Shown here: positions 43,872 to 52,689 of the stretch, in pieces
Layout of the letters: every line of letters starts with the position of its first letter
Numbering within the stretch: the stretch's first letter is position 1
Assembly (NCBI RefSeq): GCF_001424125.1
Contig: NZ_LMQI01000002.1
Coordinates: 620,001-684,000 of the forward strand
DNA: 64,000 bases
Source of the DNA: Cellulomonas sp. Leaf395
Lineage (GTDB): Bacteria > Actinomycetota > Actinomycetes > Actinomycetales > Cellulomonadaceae
Direction: 5' to 3'
Position numbers and translations under genes: made by a program
The notes under the pieces: model-generated
The model's database searches: none
Seen by the model: the letters and a program-made list of their open reading frames with translations, nothing else
Told to the model about the DNA's origin: nothing

Positions 43872-44299
43872 TCAGCCTCCGTGCTGGATGTCCACGACCA
43901 CGCGCGTCGGGTCCGTCAGTCCGAACACCCGGACCGGGCGGTCGGTCGCGTCGACGCCGAGGAACGCGAGCTCCTGCCCCTCGAACTGGCCGCGCACGTT
44001 CACCTCACGCAGCGCGGCGTAGTCCGGCGTGAGGACCGGGTTCGTGCCGTTCCACTCCTCGATGCCGGTCTCGTACGGCAGCCGGACCCCGAGCAGGACC
44101 ACCTGGAGGGTGCCGTCGCCCGCGATGTCGAGCGTGGTGGGACGGGTGTCGTCACGGTGCTCGTCGCGACCGTCGGGGCGGGCGAGCTCGTCGGCGAGCC
44201 GGACGAGGGTGTCTCTGGATCCTCGCCCGCGCACGACGAGAGCAGCAGGGACCCGCTGACGGCGACCATGCCGATCGTGTACCGGCACCGAGCTGTCAT
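43872..44299 (-). pseudogene. Decayed lipoprotein gene with C-terminal half of an AMIN-like domain
   Basis: Reading from ATG 44299 gives a lipoprotein signal peptide (GSLLLSSC) and a Ser/Thr/Pro-rich linker, then loses sense after TTPVPP. A different frame, entered near the same point, gives LDIAGDGTLQVVLLGV through VFGLTDPTRVVVDI, which matches the second half of the AMIN-like domain of actinobacterial lipoproteins and ends at 43872. The first half of that domain is missing. The gene therefore seems to carry an internal deletion that shifts the frame. A sequencing error could explain the frame change but not the missing half. Confidence 0.6.
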
Positions 44300-44357
44300 C
44301 GGCCCTCCACCTGCGAGCGACCCACCGGTCCTCTCGTCGCCAAGTTAGGGCGCCTGC

Positions 44358-45092
44358 TCAATCCCGGCGGTACCGACGCACGAACGCCTCCAGGATGCGC
44401 GGGGGCGCCCACACGTCGGCGCTGCGCACCCCGGCGACCACCTCGTCGTGCTCCTTCGGCTGGAAGTAGCCGTAGTCCCGGTAAACGCCGATGCGCGTGA
44501 TGATGCCCGGGAGGTCGAGCTCGGGGTGGAACTGGGTGGCGTAGAGGTTCTCGCGCACCCGGAACATCTGCACGGGGCATGTCGGCGACGACGCGAGCAG
44601 GACGGCGTCCGGTGGCAGCACGCTGCACGCCTCCTTGTGCCCGACGAACGCGTCGAACGACTCCGGCAGGTCCGCGAGCAACGGGTCGCGCCGGCCGGCC
44701 TCCGTCAGCGTGATCGTGACGGCGCCGATCGGCTCGGCGTACGTGCGGTCGATCACTGCGCCCTGGTGCACCCCGAGCGTGCCGACGCCGTAGCAGGCGC
44801 CGAGAAAGGGCAGGTCCCGCGCGACGATCTCGTCGAGGAGCGTCGACATCTCCGCCTCGACCCGGCGCTGGGCGGGCGACTTGTCGTCCTCGGGGGTGCT
44901 CGCGTCGTACGGGCTGCCCCCGACCAGCACCCCGTCGTAGTCGTCCAGCGACACGGGCAGGAACGACGCCTGCTCCATGCGGACCCGTTCCAGCTCGTCG
45001 GCGCGCAGCCCGCCGAACCTCAGGAACGCCGCGTACTCCCCGTCGGCGGCGATCTCTTCCGCCCGGGAGCTGAGCAGCAGGAAGCAGGTCAT
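44358..45092 (-). CDS. Class I glutamine amidotransferase-like protein (GuaA-type GATase)
   Basis: 244 aa GATase domain protein: nucleophile Cys in FLGACYGVGTLG, catalytic His and Glu in ATQFHPELD, and the N-terminal LVGGSPYDAS. All three catalytic residues are present. No synthetase domain is fused. Start ATG 45092 overlaps the upstream MpaB-like gene by 4 bases. Cellular substrate unknown; related free-standing proteins act in gamma-glutamyl hydrolysis or are annotated as GMP-synthase-like. Confidence 0.88.
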   Translation of the reverse strand: MTCFLLLSSRAEEIAADGEYAAFLRFGGLRADELERVRMEQASFLPVSLDDYDGVLVGGSPYDASTPEDDKSPAQRRVEAEMSTLLDEIVARDLPFLGACYGVGTLGVHQGAVIDRTYAEPIGAVTITLTEAGRRDPLLADLPESFDAFVGHKEACSVLPPDAVLLASSPTCPVQMFRVRENLYATQFHPELDLPGIITRIGVYRDYGYFQPKEHDEVVAGVRSADVWAPPRILEAFVRRYRRD

Positions 45093-45964
45093 CCGACACC
45101 CGCCACCCGGCTGGCGTCGTCGGGTCCGAGCATCCACCGGATCGACCGGGTGGCCACCGCGCCCGCGTCCCTGGCGGCGCTGAGACCGAACGGTCCGGGG
45201 CGCTCCAGCCCGAGCATCTCGAAGGTCCACGCCGGCATCGACGCGACCGCCGCCCGGGCCAGCAGCGTGTAACCCGGCCGCAGCGAGCGCGGCACCGGCG
45301 GCTCGTGCAGGAGGAAGTCGGCCGCGTCCCGCGCCGCCGTGGACGGACCGAGGACGGGCCGGAACTCCTCCAGCGCCTTCGCCAGCTCGGCCGTGGACTC
45401 CGGTACCCGCTCCGCCCCGAGCGCGACGGCCACGCGGGACGCCTGCGCGACGTACTCGTCGGCACCGTCGGTATCGAGGGGCCGTTGCCCGTACACCCGG
45501 TGCGCGCGCAGGAAGCTGTCGACCTCGGCGACGTGCACCCAGCGCAGCAGCGTCGAGTCGCTCGCGGCGTACTCGATGCCCTCCGGCGTGACGCCGCGGA
45601 TGCGGTCGTGCACCCGGCGGACCTGGTCGATGGCGGCCGTCGCGTCGTCGATGGTGGCGAACGTCGTCGTGGCGATGAACGTGCTCGTCCGGGCCAGCCT
45701 GCCCCACGGGTCGCCGCGGTAGCCCGAGTGCGCCGCGACCGCCGCCATCGCCGCCGGGTGCAGGGACTGCAGGAGCAGGGCGCGCATGCCGCCGACGAAC
45801 ATGGAGGCGTCGCCGTGCACGGTCCGGATGGCGGATCCGGGCGGGTACCAGCGCGGTCCCGGCGTCCCGTGGATCCGCTCGCGGCTGGCCAGCCCGTCGG
45901 GTCCTGCTACTCGCAGGAAGAGGGACGTGCCGGCACGGTTGCGCAACGACGAGACAGTGCTCAC
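45089..45964 (-). CDS. Oxygenase MpaB family protein (DUF2236)
   Basis: 291 aa helical protein of the MpaB/latex-clearing-protein-like family, haem-binding oxygenases or their relatives. Features are ASMFVGGMRALLLQSLHPAAM, ATTTFATIDDATAAI and the conserved RWVHVAEVDSFLRAH, which contains candidate haem or metal ligands. Substrate unknown. First gene of a two-gene unit with the GATase. Confidence 0.88.
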   Translation of the reverse strand: MSTVSSLRNRAGTSLFLRVAGPDGLASRERIHGTPGPRWYPPGSAIRTVHGDASMFVGGMRALLLQSLHPAAMAAVAAHSGYRGDPWGRLARTSTFIATTTFATIDDATAAIDQVRRVHDRIRGVTPEGIEYAASDSTLLRWVHVAEVDSFLRAHRVYGQRPLDTDGADEYVAQASRVAVALGAERVPESTAELAKALEEFRPVLGPSTAARDAADFLLHEPPVPRSLRPGYTLLARAAVASMPAWTFEMLGLERPGPFGLSAARDAGAVATRSIRWMLGPDDASRVAGVG

Positions 45965-45982
45965 GTCCCCATCCTGCGGCCG

Positions 45983-46435
45983 TCAGGCCCGGGCGCGCAC
46001 CTGCTCGACGCCGCGGTTGGCCAGCTGGTCGGCCCGCTCGTTGCCGGGATCCCCCGCGTGGCCCTTGACCCACACCCACTTGACCGTGTGCCGGGCGACC
46101 TCGGCGTCGAGCGCCTCCCAGAGCTCCTGGTTCTTCACGGGCTTCTTGTCGCCCGTGCGCCAGCCGTTGCGCTTCCAGCCGGCGACCCACTTCGTGACAC
46201 CGTTCATCACGTAGGTCGAGTCGACGTGCAGGACGACGTCGCACGGCTTGGTCAGCGCCCGCAGCCCTTCGATGACGGCGGTGAGCTCCATGCGGTTGTT
46301 GGTGGTGAGGATCTCGCCGCCGAACAGCTCCCTCTCGTGCGCGCCGTACCGCATCCAGGCGCCCCAGCCCCCGATCCCCGGGTTGCCCTTGCAGGCCCCG
46401 TCGGTCCACATCTCCACCGTCGGTCGCTCGCTCAC
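45983..46435 (-). CDS. rnhA: Ribonuclease HI
   Basis: Cleaves RNA in RNA-DNA hybrids. 150 aa with the four catalytic acidic residues in [30 protein letters not shown] and [15 protein letters not shown] 46435 is chosen because TAGGGT ends 7 bases before it; a start three codons upstream is possible but has no support. It is divergent from the helicase at 46480. Confidence 0.96.
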   Translation of the reverse strand: MSERPTVEMWTDGACKGNPGIGGWGAWMRYGAHERELFGGEILTTNNRMELTAVIEGLRALTKPCDVVLHVDSTYVMNGVTKWVAGWKRNGWRTGDKKPVKNQELWEALDAEVARHTVKWVWVKGHAGDPGNERADQLANRGVEQVRARA

Positions 46436-46442
46436 GGCCCAC

Positions 46443-46448
46443 ACCCTA
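46443..46448 (-). promoter_or_regulatory. TAGGGT -10 box, leaderless rnhA
   Basis: TAGGGT on the minus strand ends 7 bases before GTG 46435. Confidence 0.5.
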
Positions 46449-46479
46449 GACGCGAGGCCCGTGGGACCATCGACGCACG

Positions 46480-49053
46480 ATGAGCACCCTCACCCTGGCC
46501 GACCGCATCCCCGCAGATCCCACCGACCCCGACGCGCTGTACGAGGCGTTCACCGACTGGGCGACCGACCAGGGGCTCGCGCTGTACCCCCACCAGGACG
46601 AGGCGCTGCTCGAGCTGGTCACGGGGGCGCACGTGATCCTGTCGACGCCGACCGGTTCCGGGAAGTCGCTCGTCGCCGTGGCTGCGCACTTCGTGGCGCT
46701 CGCGCAGGGTCGACGGACCTACTACACGGCCCCGCTCAAGGCGCTGGTCAGCGAGAAGTTCTTCGCGCTCGTCGAGGCGTTCGGCTCAGCCAACGTCGGG
46801 ATGATGACGGGCGACTCGGCGGTCAACCCGGGCGCCCCGATCATCTGCTGCACTGCGGAGATCCTGGCCAACGTGGCCCTGCGCGACGGCGACGACGCCG
46901 ACGTGGGCCAGGTGGTCATGGACGAGTTCCACTTCTACGCCGACCCGCAGCGCGGCTGGGCGTGGCAGGTGCCGCTGCTCGAGCTCACGAAGGTCCAGTT
47001 CGTGCTCATGTCAGCCACGCTCGGCGACGTCGGCTTCTTCGCGGAGGATCTGACCCGGCGGACGCACGAGCCCGTCGCGGTCATCGCCAATGCCGAGCGG
47101 CCGGTTCCGCTGACGTTCTCCTACGCGATCGAGCCGCTGCACGAGCTCCTCGACGAGCTGGTGAAGACCCGTCGCGCCCCGGTCTACGTCGTGCACTTCA
47201 CGCAGAAGGAGGCCGTCGAGCGGGCGCAGTCGCTCATGTCGACGCCCCTGGCCAGCCGCGAGCAGCGGGACCGGATCGCCGACGAGATCGCGGGGTTCCG
47301 CTTCGGTCCGGGCTTCGGGCGCACGCTCAACCGGCTGCTGCGGCACGGGGTCGGCGTGCACCACGCGGGCATGCTGCCCAAGTACCGCCGCGTCGTCGAG
47401 CGGCTGACGCAGCGGGGGCTGCTGCCGGTGGTGTGCGGCACGGACACGCTCGGCGTCGGCATCAACGTACCCATCCGCACGGTGCTGCTGACCAGCCTCG
47501 TGAAGTACGACGGCGTCCGCATGCGGCACCTGTCCGCGCGCGAGTTCCACCAGATCTCCGGGCGTGCCGGGCGGGCGGGGTTCGACACCGTGGGCGAGGT
47601 CATCATCCTGGCGCCGGAGCACGTGATCGAGAACCGCAAGCTGCTGGAGAAGGCGGGCGACGACCCGCGCAAGCTGAAGAAGATCATCCGCAAGAAGGCG
47701 CCCGAGGGGCAGGTCAACTGGACCGACTCCACGTTCGAGCGTCTGAGGGACGCCCCGCCCGAGCCGCTGACCAGCAGCTTCGCCGTGTCGCACGCCATGG
47801 TGCTGCACGTGCTCGCGCGTCAGGCCAACGGCACCGATCCGGTCGCGGCGATGACGAAGCTCCTGACCGACAACCACGAGCCCGTCGGGGCCCAGGGCAA
47901 GCACGTCCGGCGCGCGATCGCGGTGTACCGCTCGCTGCGCGCCGCCGGCGTGGTCGAGCGTCCCTGGGTCGAGGACCCGACCGCCCCGCACGGCCGACGG
48001 CGGGCGGTGCAGCTCACGGCGGAGCTTGCCCCGAACTTCGCGCTCAACCAGGCGCTGTCCCCGTTCGCGTACGCGGCGCTCGACCTGCTCGACCGTGAGG
48101 ACCCTGCCTACGCGCACGACGTCGTCTCGGTCATCGAGGCCACGCTCGACGACCCCCGCCAGGTCCTGTCCGCGCAGGAGAACAAGGCCCGCGGCGAGGC
48201 CGTCGCCCAGATGAAGTCCGACGGTCTGGAGTACGACCAGCGCATGGCCCTCCTCGAGGACGTCGGCTACCCCAAGCCGCTCGCGGAGCTGCTGGAGGCC
48301 ATGTTCGTCACCTACCGGCAGACCAACCCGTGGGTCGCGGACCTGGCACTGTCCCCCAAGTCCGTGGTCCGGGACATGCACGAGCGGGCGATGAGCTTCG
48401 CGGAGTACGTCGCCTACTACCAGCTGGACCGCACCGAGGGCGTCCTGCTGCGCTACCTCGCCGACGCCTACCGCGCCCTGCGCCAGACGGTCCCCGAGGA
48501 GGCCCGCACCGAGGAGCTGTGGGAGATCATCGAGTGGCTGGGCGACCTGGTCCGGCGCACGGACTCCAGCCTGCTCGACGAGTGGGAGCGGCTGAGCAAC
48601 CCGCTCGACGAGCACGGCGCCGACGCCCCCGGCGGGATCGACGAGGACGTGCCCGAGCCGATCACCGCCAACCCCCGCGTCTTCCGGGCGCTGGTCCGCG
48701 GTGCGCTCTTCCGCCGGGTGGAGCTGGCCGCGCGGGAGTTCTACGGGGGCCTCGCACAGCTGGGTGACCTCGACGCCGACGGCGACCCGTGGGATGCCGA
48801 CCGCTGGCGGACCGCGCTGGACCCGTTCTACGACGACCACGACGAGATCCTCACGGGAGCGCCCGCCCGCGGCCCGGCGCTGTTCCAGGTGACGCCCGGC
48901 CGAGGGACGTGGCAGGTCCGACAGCTGCTCGACGACCCCGAGGGCGACCACGACTGGCGGATCGACGCGGCCGTCGACCTGGCCGGCTCCGACGAGACCG
49001 GCGAGGTGCAGCTGCGGATCGTGGCCGTGGGACCCCTGGGACACCTCACGTAA
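46480..49053 (+). CDS. Ski2-like DEAD/DEAH-box helicase with DUF3516
   Basis: Superfamily 2 RNA or DNA helicase. 857 aa: motif I TPTGSGKS (56-63), Ia [34 protein letters not shown] including [13 protein letters not shown] and [12 protein letters not shown]. The C-terminal half (about 420-857) is the actinobacterial DUF3516 region. Related proteins are thought to act in RNA processing; this is not proven. ATG 46480 with a clear N-terminus. Followed after 9 bases by the MmcQ-like gene. Confidence 0.93.
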   Translation: MSTLTLADRIPADPTDPDALYEAFTDWATDQGLALYPHQDEALLELVTGAHVILSTPTGSGKSLVAVAAHFVALAQGRRTYYTAPLKALVSEKFFALVEAFGSANVGMMTGDSAVNPGAPIICCTAEILANVALRDGDDADVGQVVMDEFHFYADPQRGWAWQVPLLELTKVQFVLMSATLGDVGFFAEDLTRRTHEPVAVIANAERPVPLTFSYAIEPLHELLDELVKTRRAPVYVVHFTQKEAVERAQSLMSTPLASREQRDRIADEIAGFRFGPGFGRTLNRLLRHGVGVHHAGMLPKYRRVVERLTQRGLLPVVCGTDTLGVGINVPIRTVLLTSLVKYDGVRMRHLSAREFHQISGRAGRAGFDTVGEVIILAPEHVIENRKLLEKAGDDPRKLKKIIRKKAPEGQVNWTDSTFERLRDAPPEPLTSSFAVSHAMVLHVLARQANGTDPVAAMTKLLTDNHEPVGAQGKHVRRAIAVYRSLRAAGVVERPWVEDPTAPHGRRRAVQLTAELAPNFALNQALSPFAYAALDLLDREDPAYAHDVVSVIEATLDDPRQVLSAQENKARGEAVAQMKSDGLEYDQRMALLEDVGYPKPLAELLEAMFVTYRQTNPWVADLALSPKSVVRDMHERAMSFAEYVAYYQLDRTEGVLLRYLADAYRALRQTVPEEARTEELWEIIEWLGDLVRRTDSSLLDEWERLSNPLDEHGADAPGGIDEDVPEPITANPRVFRALVRGALFRRVELAAREFYGGLAQLGDLDADGDPWDADRWRTALDPFYDDHDEILTGAPARGPALFQVTPGRGTWQVRQLLDDPEGDHDWRIDAAVDLAGSDETGEVQLRIVAVGPLGHLT

Positions 49054-49056
49054 GTT
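49051..49056 (+). promoter_or_regulatory. TAAGTT -10 box, leaderless MmcQ-like gene
   Basis: TAAGTT overlaps the helicase stop codon and ends 6 bases before ATG 49063. Confidence 0.45.
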
Positions 49057-49062
49057 GGCGGT

Positions 49063-49455
49063 ATGGCCACGTGGGACGACGTGCGGGCTGCGGTGGCGGC
49101 GCTGCCCGAGACCTCCGAGCAGCCCGAGCGCAGCTGGCGGGTCGGGAAGAAGCCGCTCGTCTGGGACCGGCCGCTGCGCGCGGCCGACCACCAGGCGCTG
49201 GGCGCGTCGGCCCCCGACGGACCGATCCTCGGCGCCCGCGTGCCCGACCTCGACGCCAAGGAGGAGCTGCTCGCGCGCCTCCCGGACGTCTACTTCGTGA
49301 CTCCCCACTTCGACGGCTACCCCGCGGTCCTCGCGCGGCTCGACGCGATGGACACCGACGAGCTCCAGGACCTGGTGGTGGAGGCGTGGCTCGCGCAGGC
49401 ACCGAAGCGGGTGGCGAAGGCCTGGCTGGCGAGCCACCCGGACGGACCCGACTGA
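49063..49455 (+). CDS. MmcQ/YjbR family DNA-binding protein
   Basis: 130 aa small alpha/beta protein: WDDVRAAVAALPETSEQ at the N-terminus and a C-terminal EAWLAQAPKRVAKAWLA typical of the MmcQ/YjbR fold. The family has a double-stranded-DNA-binding-like fold, but biochemical roles are largely unknown. Short spacing to the helicase gene suggests joint transcription as well as its own promoter. Confidence 0.88.
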   Translation: MATWDDVRAAVAALPETSEQPERSWRVGKKPLVWDRPLRAADHQALGASAPDGPILGARVPDLDAKEELLARLPDVYFVTPHFDGYPAVLARLDAMDTDELQDLVVEAWLAQAPKRVAKAWLASHPDGPD

Positions 49456-49483
49456 GACGCGTGTCTCGGGTTACCGTTCGCGC

Positions 49484-49744
49484 ATGAGCACCGAGCCTGT
49501 AGACGCGCCCGTCCGCCGCACGAGGTCGCCGAAGTTCGTGTTCCTGATCTGCCTGGTCGCGGCGCTGGTCTCCGCGATCTGGGTTCTCGGCATCCTCACG
49601 ATCGCCGCGGCGGTGATCCTGGTGGTCATCGCGATGGTGCTCCAGGCGCGGGGCAAGAACCCGGCCACCTGGTTCGCGGCCAGCACGGGGGTCGCCGCCG
49701 GGACGCTGATCTACCTGCTGATCGTCCTGATCACCGGTCAGTAG
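49484..49744 (+). CDS. Small two-helix membrane protein
   Basis: 86 aa with a polar N-terminus (RRTRSPKF) and hydrophobic helices (VFLICLVAALVSAIWVLGILTIAAAVILVVIAM and AGTLIYLLIVLIT). No family recognised. ATG 49484. Converges on the YccF gene. Confidence 0.55.
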   Translation: MSTEPVDAPVRRTRSPKFVFLICLVAALVSAIWVLGILTIAAAVILVVIAMVLQARGKNPATWFAASTGVAAGTLIYLLIVLITGQ

Positions 49745-49770
49745 CGGGTCGCTGCCCGGAGGGCCGAAGG

Positions 49771-50169
49771 TTATTGCCCGTACGCCGCCATCATCCGGTC
49801 GGCCGGGACGATCTGCTTGCCCAGCGGGAACAGCGAGATGGGCACCATCTTCCAGTTGGCCAGGGCCAGCGGGATGCCGATGATCGTGATCGCCTCGAGG
49901 ATGCCCGTGATGATGTGCGCGAGCGCCAGCCACCACCCGGCGACGATCACCCAGATGATGTTGCCGATGACCGAGAACGCGCCCGCCGTCGGCTTGTCCA
50001 CGACGGTCCGCCCGAACGGCCACAACGCGTAGCTGGCCATCCGGAACGACGCGATCCCGAACGGGATCGTGATGATGAGGATGCAGCAGATGATGCCGGC
50101 GAGCACGTACCCCAGGGCGAGCCAGAAGCCGGCGAGCACGAGCCAGATGATGTTGAGCAGGGTCTTCAC
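49771..50169 (-). CDS. YccF domain-containing membrane protein
   Basis: 132 aa inner-membrane protein with two YccF repeats, each containing NIIW followed by a hydrophobic helix (LLNIIWLVLAGFWLALGY and GNIIWVIVAGWWLALAH), and PFGRTVVDK between them. Function unknown. GTG 50169. It is divergent from ybaK. Confidence 0.9.
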   Translation of the reverse strand: MKTLLNIIWLVLAGFWLALGYVLAGIICCILIITIPFGIASFRMASYALWPFGRTVVDKPTAGAFSVIGNIIWVIVAGWWLALAHIITGILEAITIIGIPLALANWKMVPISLFPLGKQIVPADRMMAAYGQ

Positions 50170-50229
50170 CCGCCCAGCCTGCACCCCGGGCGGTCGCGGA
50201 CGGTATCCGGGAGGACCCTGATCCCGCCC

Positions 50230-50235
50230 TATCGT
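50230..50235 (+). promoter_or_regulatory. TATCGT -10 box, leaderless ybaK
   Basis: TATCGT ends 6 bases before GTG 50242, which selects that start over the next in-frame GTG. Confidence 0.5.
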
Positions 50236-50241
50236 TGCTCC

Positions 50242-50745
50242 GTGGTGAAGAAGGAGCACGCGCCTGCCGGCACCCCGGCGCTGGTCGCGCTGTCCGTCGC
50301 CGGTGTCCCGCACACCGCGCACGCGTACGCGCACGACCCGGCGGGCACCCTCGGGTACGGGCTCGAGGCGGCCGCCGCCCTGGGCGTCCCCCCGGAGCAG
50401 GTGTTCAAGACGCTGATGACGGTGGTGGACGGCACGCTCACCGTCGCGGTCGTGCCGGTGACCGGGCAGCTGGACCTCAAGGCGCTCGCGCAGGCGGTCG
50501 GGGGCAAGCGCGCCTCGATGGCGCCCAAGCCGGACGCGGAGCGCGCCACGGGGTACGTCGTCGGGGGCATCTCCCCGCTCGGTCAGCGGTCCCCGCACCC
50601 CACGGTGGTGGACGAGACGGCGTGGCTCTTCGACACGGTCCTGGTCTCCGGCGGTCGACGCGGGCTCGACGTCGAGCTCTCCCCCGACGACCTGGTCCGG
50701 CTCACGTCGGCGACCGTCGCGAACATCGCCCGGTCCGACCCGTGA
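50242..50745 (+). CDS. ybaK: Cys-tRNA(Pro)/aminoacyl-tRNA deacylase YbaK
   Basis: Removes wrongly attached amino acids, mainly Cys from tRNA-Pro. 167 aa: key Lys in PPEQVFKTLM, VVPVTGQLDLKALA, and GYVVGGISPLGQR with the conserved Gly pair. Its stop overlaps the yggS start in a GTGA arrangement, coupling the two genes. Confidence 0.93.
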   Translation: MVKKEHAPAGTPALVALSVAGVPHTAHAYAHDPAGTLGYGLEAAAALGVPPEQVFKTLMTVVDGTLTVAVVPVTGQLDLKALAQAVGGKRASMAPKPDAERATGYVVGGISPLGQRSPHPTVVDETAWLFDTVLVSGGRRGLDVELSPDDLVRLTSATVANIARSDP

Positions 50746-51446
50746 TCGCCGAGCGCCTGGCCGACGTCCGCCGCCGCGTCGCCCAGGCCGCGCTCGACGC
50801 CGGTCGGGACCCCGCGGACGTCCGACTGCTCCTGGCGACCAAGACGCAGTCGGTCGACCTGGTCCGCGAGGCGCTCGCGGCCGACGCCCGGGCCAGGGCC
50901 GACGACCCGACACTTACCGCCGTGCTCGTCGGTGAGAACCGCGTGCAGGAGCTCGTCGCCAAGGGACCCGAGCTCGCCGGGCTGGCGACGGTGCACCTGA
51001 TCGGGCCGCTGCAGTCCAACAAGGTCAACGCCGCCCTGCGCTGGGCGTCGTGCATCGAGTCGGTGGAGTCGCTGGACCTGGCGGATCGGCTCTCGGCGCG
51101 GGCGACCGAGCCTCTGGACGTCTACGTGCAGGTGAACGTGTCCGGCGAGGAGACCAAGCACGGGGTCGCACCGGACGAGGCGGTCGCCCTCGCGGGAGCG
51201 GTCGCAGCGCTCCCCGGCCTGCGGGTGGCCGGCCTGATGACGATCGGTGCGCGTTCCGACGACACCTCCGTCGTACGGTCCGGCTACGCCCTCCTGCGGT
51301 CGCTGCGGGACGAGCTCGTCGCAGCGGGCACTCAGACCGCGACCGAGCTGTCCATGGGCATGAGCGGCGACCTGGAGCTGGCCGTCGCGGAGGGCGCGAC
51401 GCTGGTACGCGTCGGCAGCGCGGTCTTCGGGGCTCGCCCTAGGTAG
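50742..51446 (+). CDS. YggS family pyridoxal-phosphate homeostasis protein
   Basis: PLP-binding alanine-racemase-like TIM-barrel protein involved in PLP balance. 234 aa: PLP-binding Lys in LLLATKTQ, GENRVQEL, LIGPLQSNKV, VNVSGEETKHG, LSMGMSGDLELAV and VRVGSAVFG. It is coupled to ybaK. In many bacteria this gene lies near division or cell-wall genes; here it does not. Confidence 0.92.
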   Translation: MIAERLADVRRRVAQAALDAGRDPADVRLLLATKTQSVDLVREALAADARARADDPTLTAVLVGENRVQELVAKGPELAGLATVHLIGPLQSNKVNAALRWASCIESVESLDLADRLSARATEPLDVYVQVNVSGEETKHGVAPDEAVALAGAVAALPGLRVAGLMTIGARSDDTSVVRSGYALLRSLRDELVAAGTQTATELSMGMSGDLELAVAEGATLVRVGSAVFGARPR

Positions 51447-51617
51447 CCGCCGCGCAGCAGCACCACCTGGGCGGTGCGCGCGACGGCACCGGGGGTGCGG
51501 TGGCGCACGACGGCGAGCTCGCGGGCGCGCAGGACGGTGAGTCGGCGCAGCTGGCGGTCCAGGTCGAGGTCCATGTGCATCAGGAGCGTCGCGAGCACGC
51601 GCTGATACACGCCTCCA

Positions 51618-51682
51618 TGACAAGGTCGCTTGACACCGGGTTTCCCTGTCAAGCATCCTTGTCACGTCAAGCACGCTTGTCA
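51618..51682. promoter_or_regulatory. Three copies of an 18-bp operator before the CPBP-Xre operon
   Basis: TGACAAGGTCGCTTGACA (51618-51635, reverse orientation), TGTCAAGCATCCTTGTCA (51647-51664) and CGTCAAGCACGCTTGTCA (51665-51682). The last two are directly abutting. Each is an imperfect palindrome of CAAG/CTTG half-sites. The first contains TTGACA, a perfect -35 hexamer (51630-51635). The cluster ends 3 bases before GGAGGT. It is a likely multi-site operator for the Xre protein encoded in the operon. Confidence 0.7.
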
Positions 51683-51694
51683 TCGGAGGTTCCC

Positions 51695-52498
51695 GTGAAC
51701 ACCCTCGACTCCTTGCGGGACCTGCAGGTCCCCACCATCACGACGCTGATGATCGTCCTCGCGGTCGCTGCGCTCGTCGTCGTCGAGCCGGTGCTCGGTC
51801 GCCGCCAGTACTCCGAGCTGGTCACCGACCTGGCAGCGGCCGCGGACGACGCGGAGCAGGACGCGGTCCGACGCCGCTTCTACCGCAGCTGGACGTGGCA
51901 GGGCTGGCTCATCGGCGCCCTCGCCGTCGCGGTGGTGATGGTCCTGCCCGGGACCGGGCTCGCGGACCTCGGCCTGCGTCTGCCCGACGTGGGCGAGCTG
52001 CTGCCGGACGCCGGACGTGACGACGCCGCCGGGATGGTCGTCGGCGCCATCGTCGGACTCGCCCTCGCCGGCGGCGCGCTCGCTCTCGTCCGGCGCTGGT
52101 TGCCCGGCAGGTCCCCGCTGCAGAGCAGCGCGATCGACATCCTGATGCCCACGACCCCGGGCGCTCGCCGCGGGTGGGCAGGGTTGTCCCTCTCGGCCGG
52201 CGTCACCGAGGAGATCACCTACCGTGGCCTGCTCGTCCTCGCCCTGACGCTGGCGGTCCCCGACCTCGCGCACGGCGCCGTCGTCGCCGTGGCCGCGGTG
52301 CTCTTCGGCATCGCGCACTGGTACCAGGGCCGGCTCGGCATGCTCACCACCGGTGCTGTCGGCGCCGTCCTGACCCAGCTGTACCTGACGACGGGCAGCC
52401 TTCTCCTCCCGATGGTGGTGCACGTGCTCATCGACCTCCGGCTCCTGCTCGACCGGCCGGCACCCGCCCGGGCGCCCGCCCTCGCCGATGCCCGATGA
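51695..52498 (+). CDS. CPBP family intramembrane glutamic endopeptidase
   Basis: Membrane protease of the CAAX/Abi (CPBP) family. 267 aa with about seven helices. Catalytic motifs: EEITYR (EExxxR) in motif 1, FGIAHW in motif 2 (His), and VVHVLIDL in motif 3 (His/Asp). GTG 51695 has GGAGGT 4 bases upstream. ATG of the Xre gene overlaps its stop by 4 bases. It probably processes a membrane or secreted substrate; bacterial members include immunity proteins against bacteriocins. Confidence 0.9.
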   Translation: MNTLDSLRDLQVPTITTLMIVLAVAALVVVEPVLGRRQYSELVTDLAAAADDAEQDAVRRRFYRSWTWQGWLIGALAVAVVMVLPGTGLADLGLRLPDVGELLPDAGRDDAAGMVVGAIVGLALAGGALALVRRWLPGRSPLQSSAIDILMPTTPGARRGWAGLSLSAGVTEEITYRGLLVLALTLAVPDLAHGAVVAVAAVLFGIAHWYQGRLGMLTTGAVGAVLTQLYLTTGSLLLPMVVHVLIDLRLLLDRPAPARAPALADAR

Positions 52499-52689
52499 GG
52501 AACGACATCCGCCTGCTGCGCGAGGAGGCCGGACTCTCGCAGGCAGCCCTCGCCGAGGCCCTCGGCGTATCGCGCCAGACCGTGAACTCCCTGGAGAACG
52601 GCCGATACGACCCCTCGCTGCCGCTGGCGTTCGCGGTGGCCCGCTACTTCCGCACGACGATCGAGGAGATCTTCCATGACGACGTCTGA
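52495..52689 (+). CDS. Xre-family small HTH transcriptional regulator
   Basis: 64 aa single-domain helix-turn-helix protein: LREEAGLSQAALAEALGVSRQTVNSLENGRYDPSLPLAFAVA spread over nearly the whole length. It is of the YozG-like group that often accompanies small membrane proteins. It overlaps the CPBP stop by 4 bases and the next gene by 14 bases. Expected to bind the triple repeat at 51618-51682. Confidence 0.93.
   Translation: MRNDIRLLREEAGLSQAALAEALGVSRQTVNSLENGRYDPSLPLAFAVARYFRTTIEEIFHDDV

Noticed and set aside
51332..51652. Minus-strand ORF overlapping yggS and the operator repeats
   Set aside because: No family match or codon bias; it would cover the operator cluster and the end of a well-supported gene.
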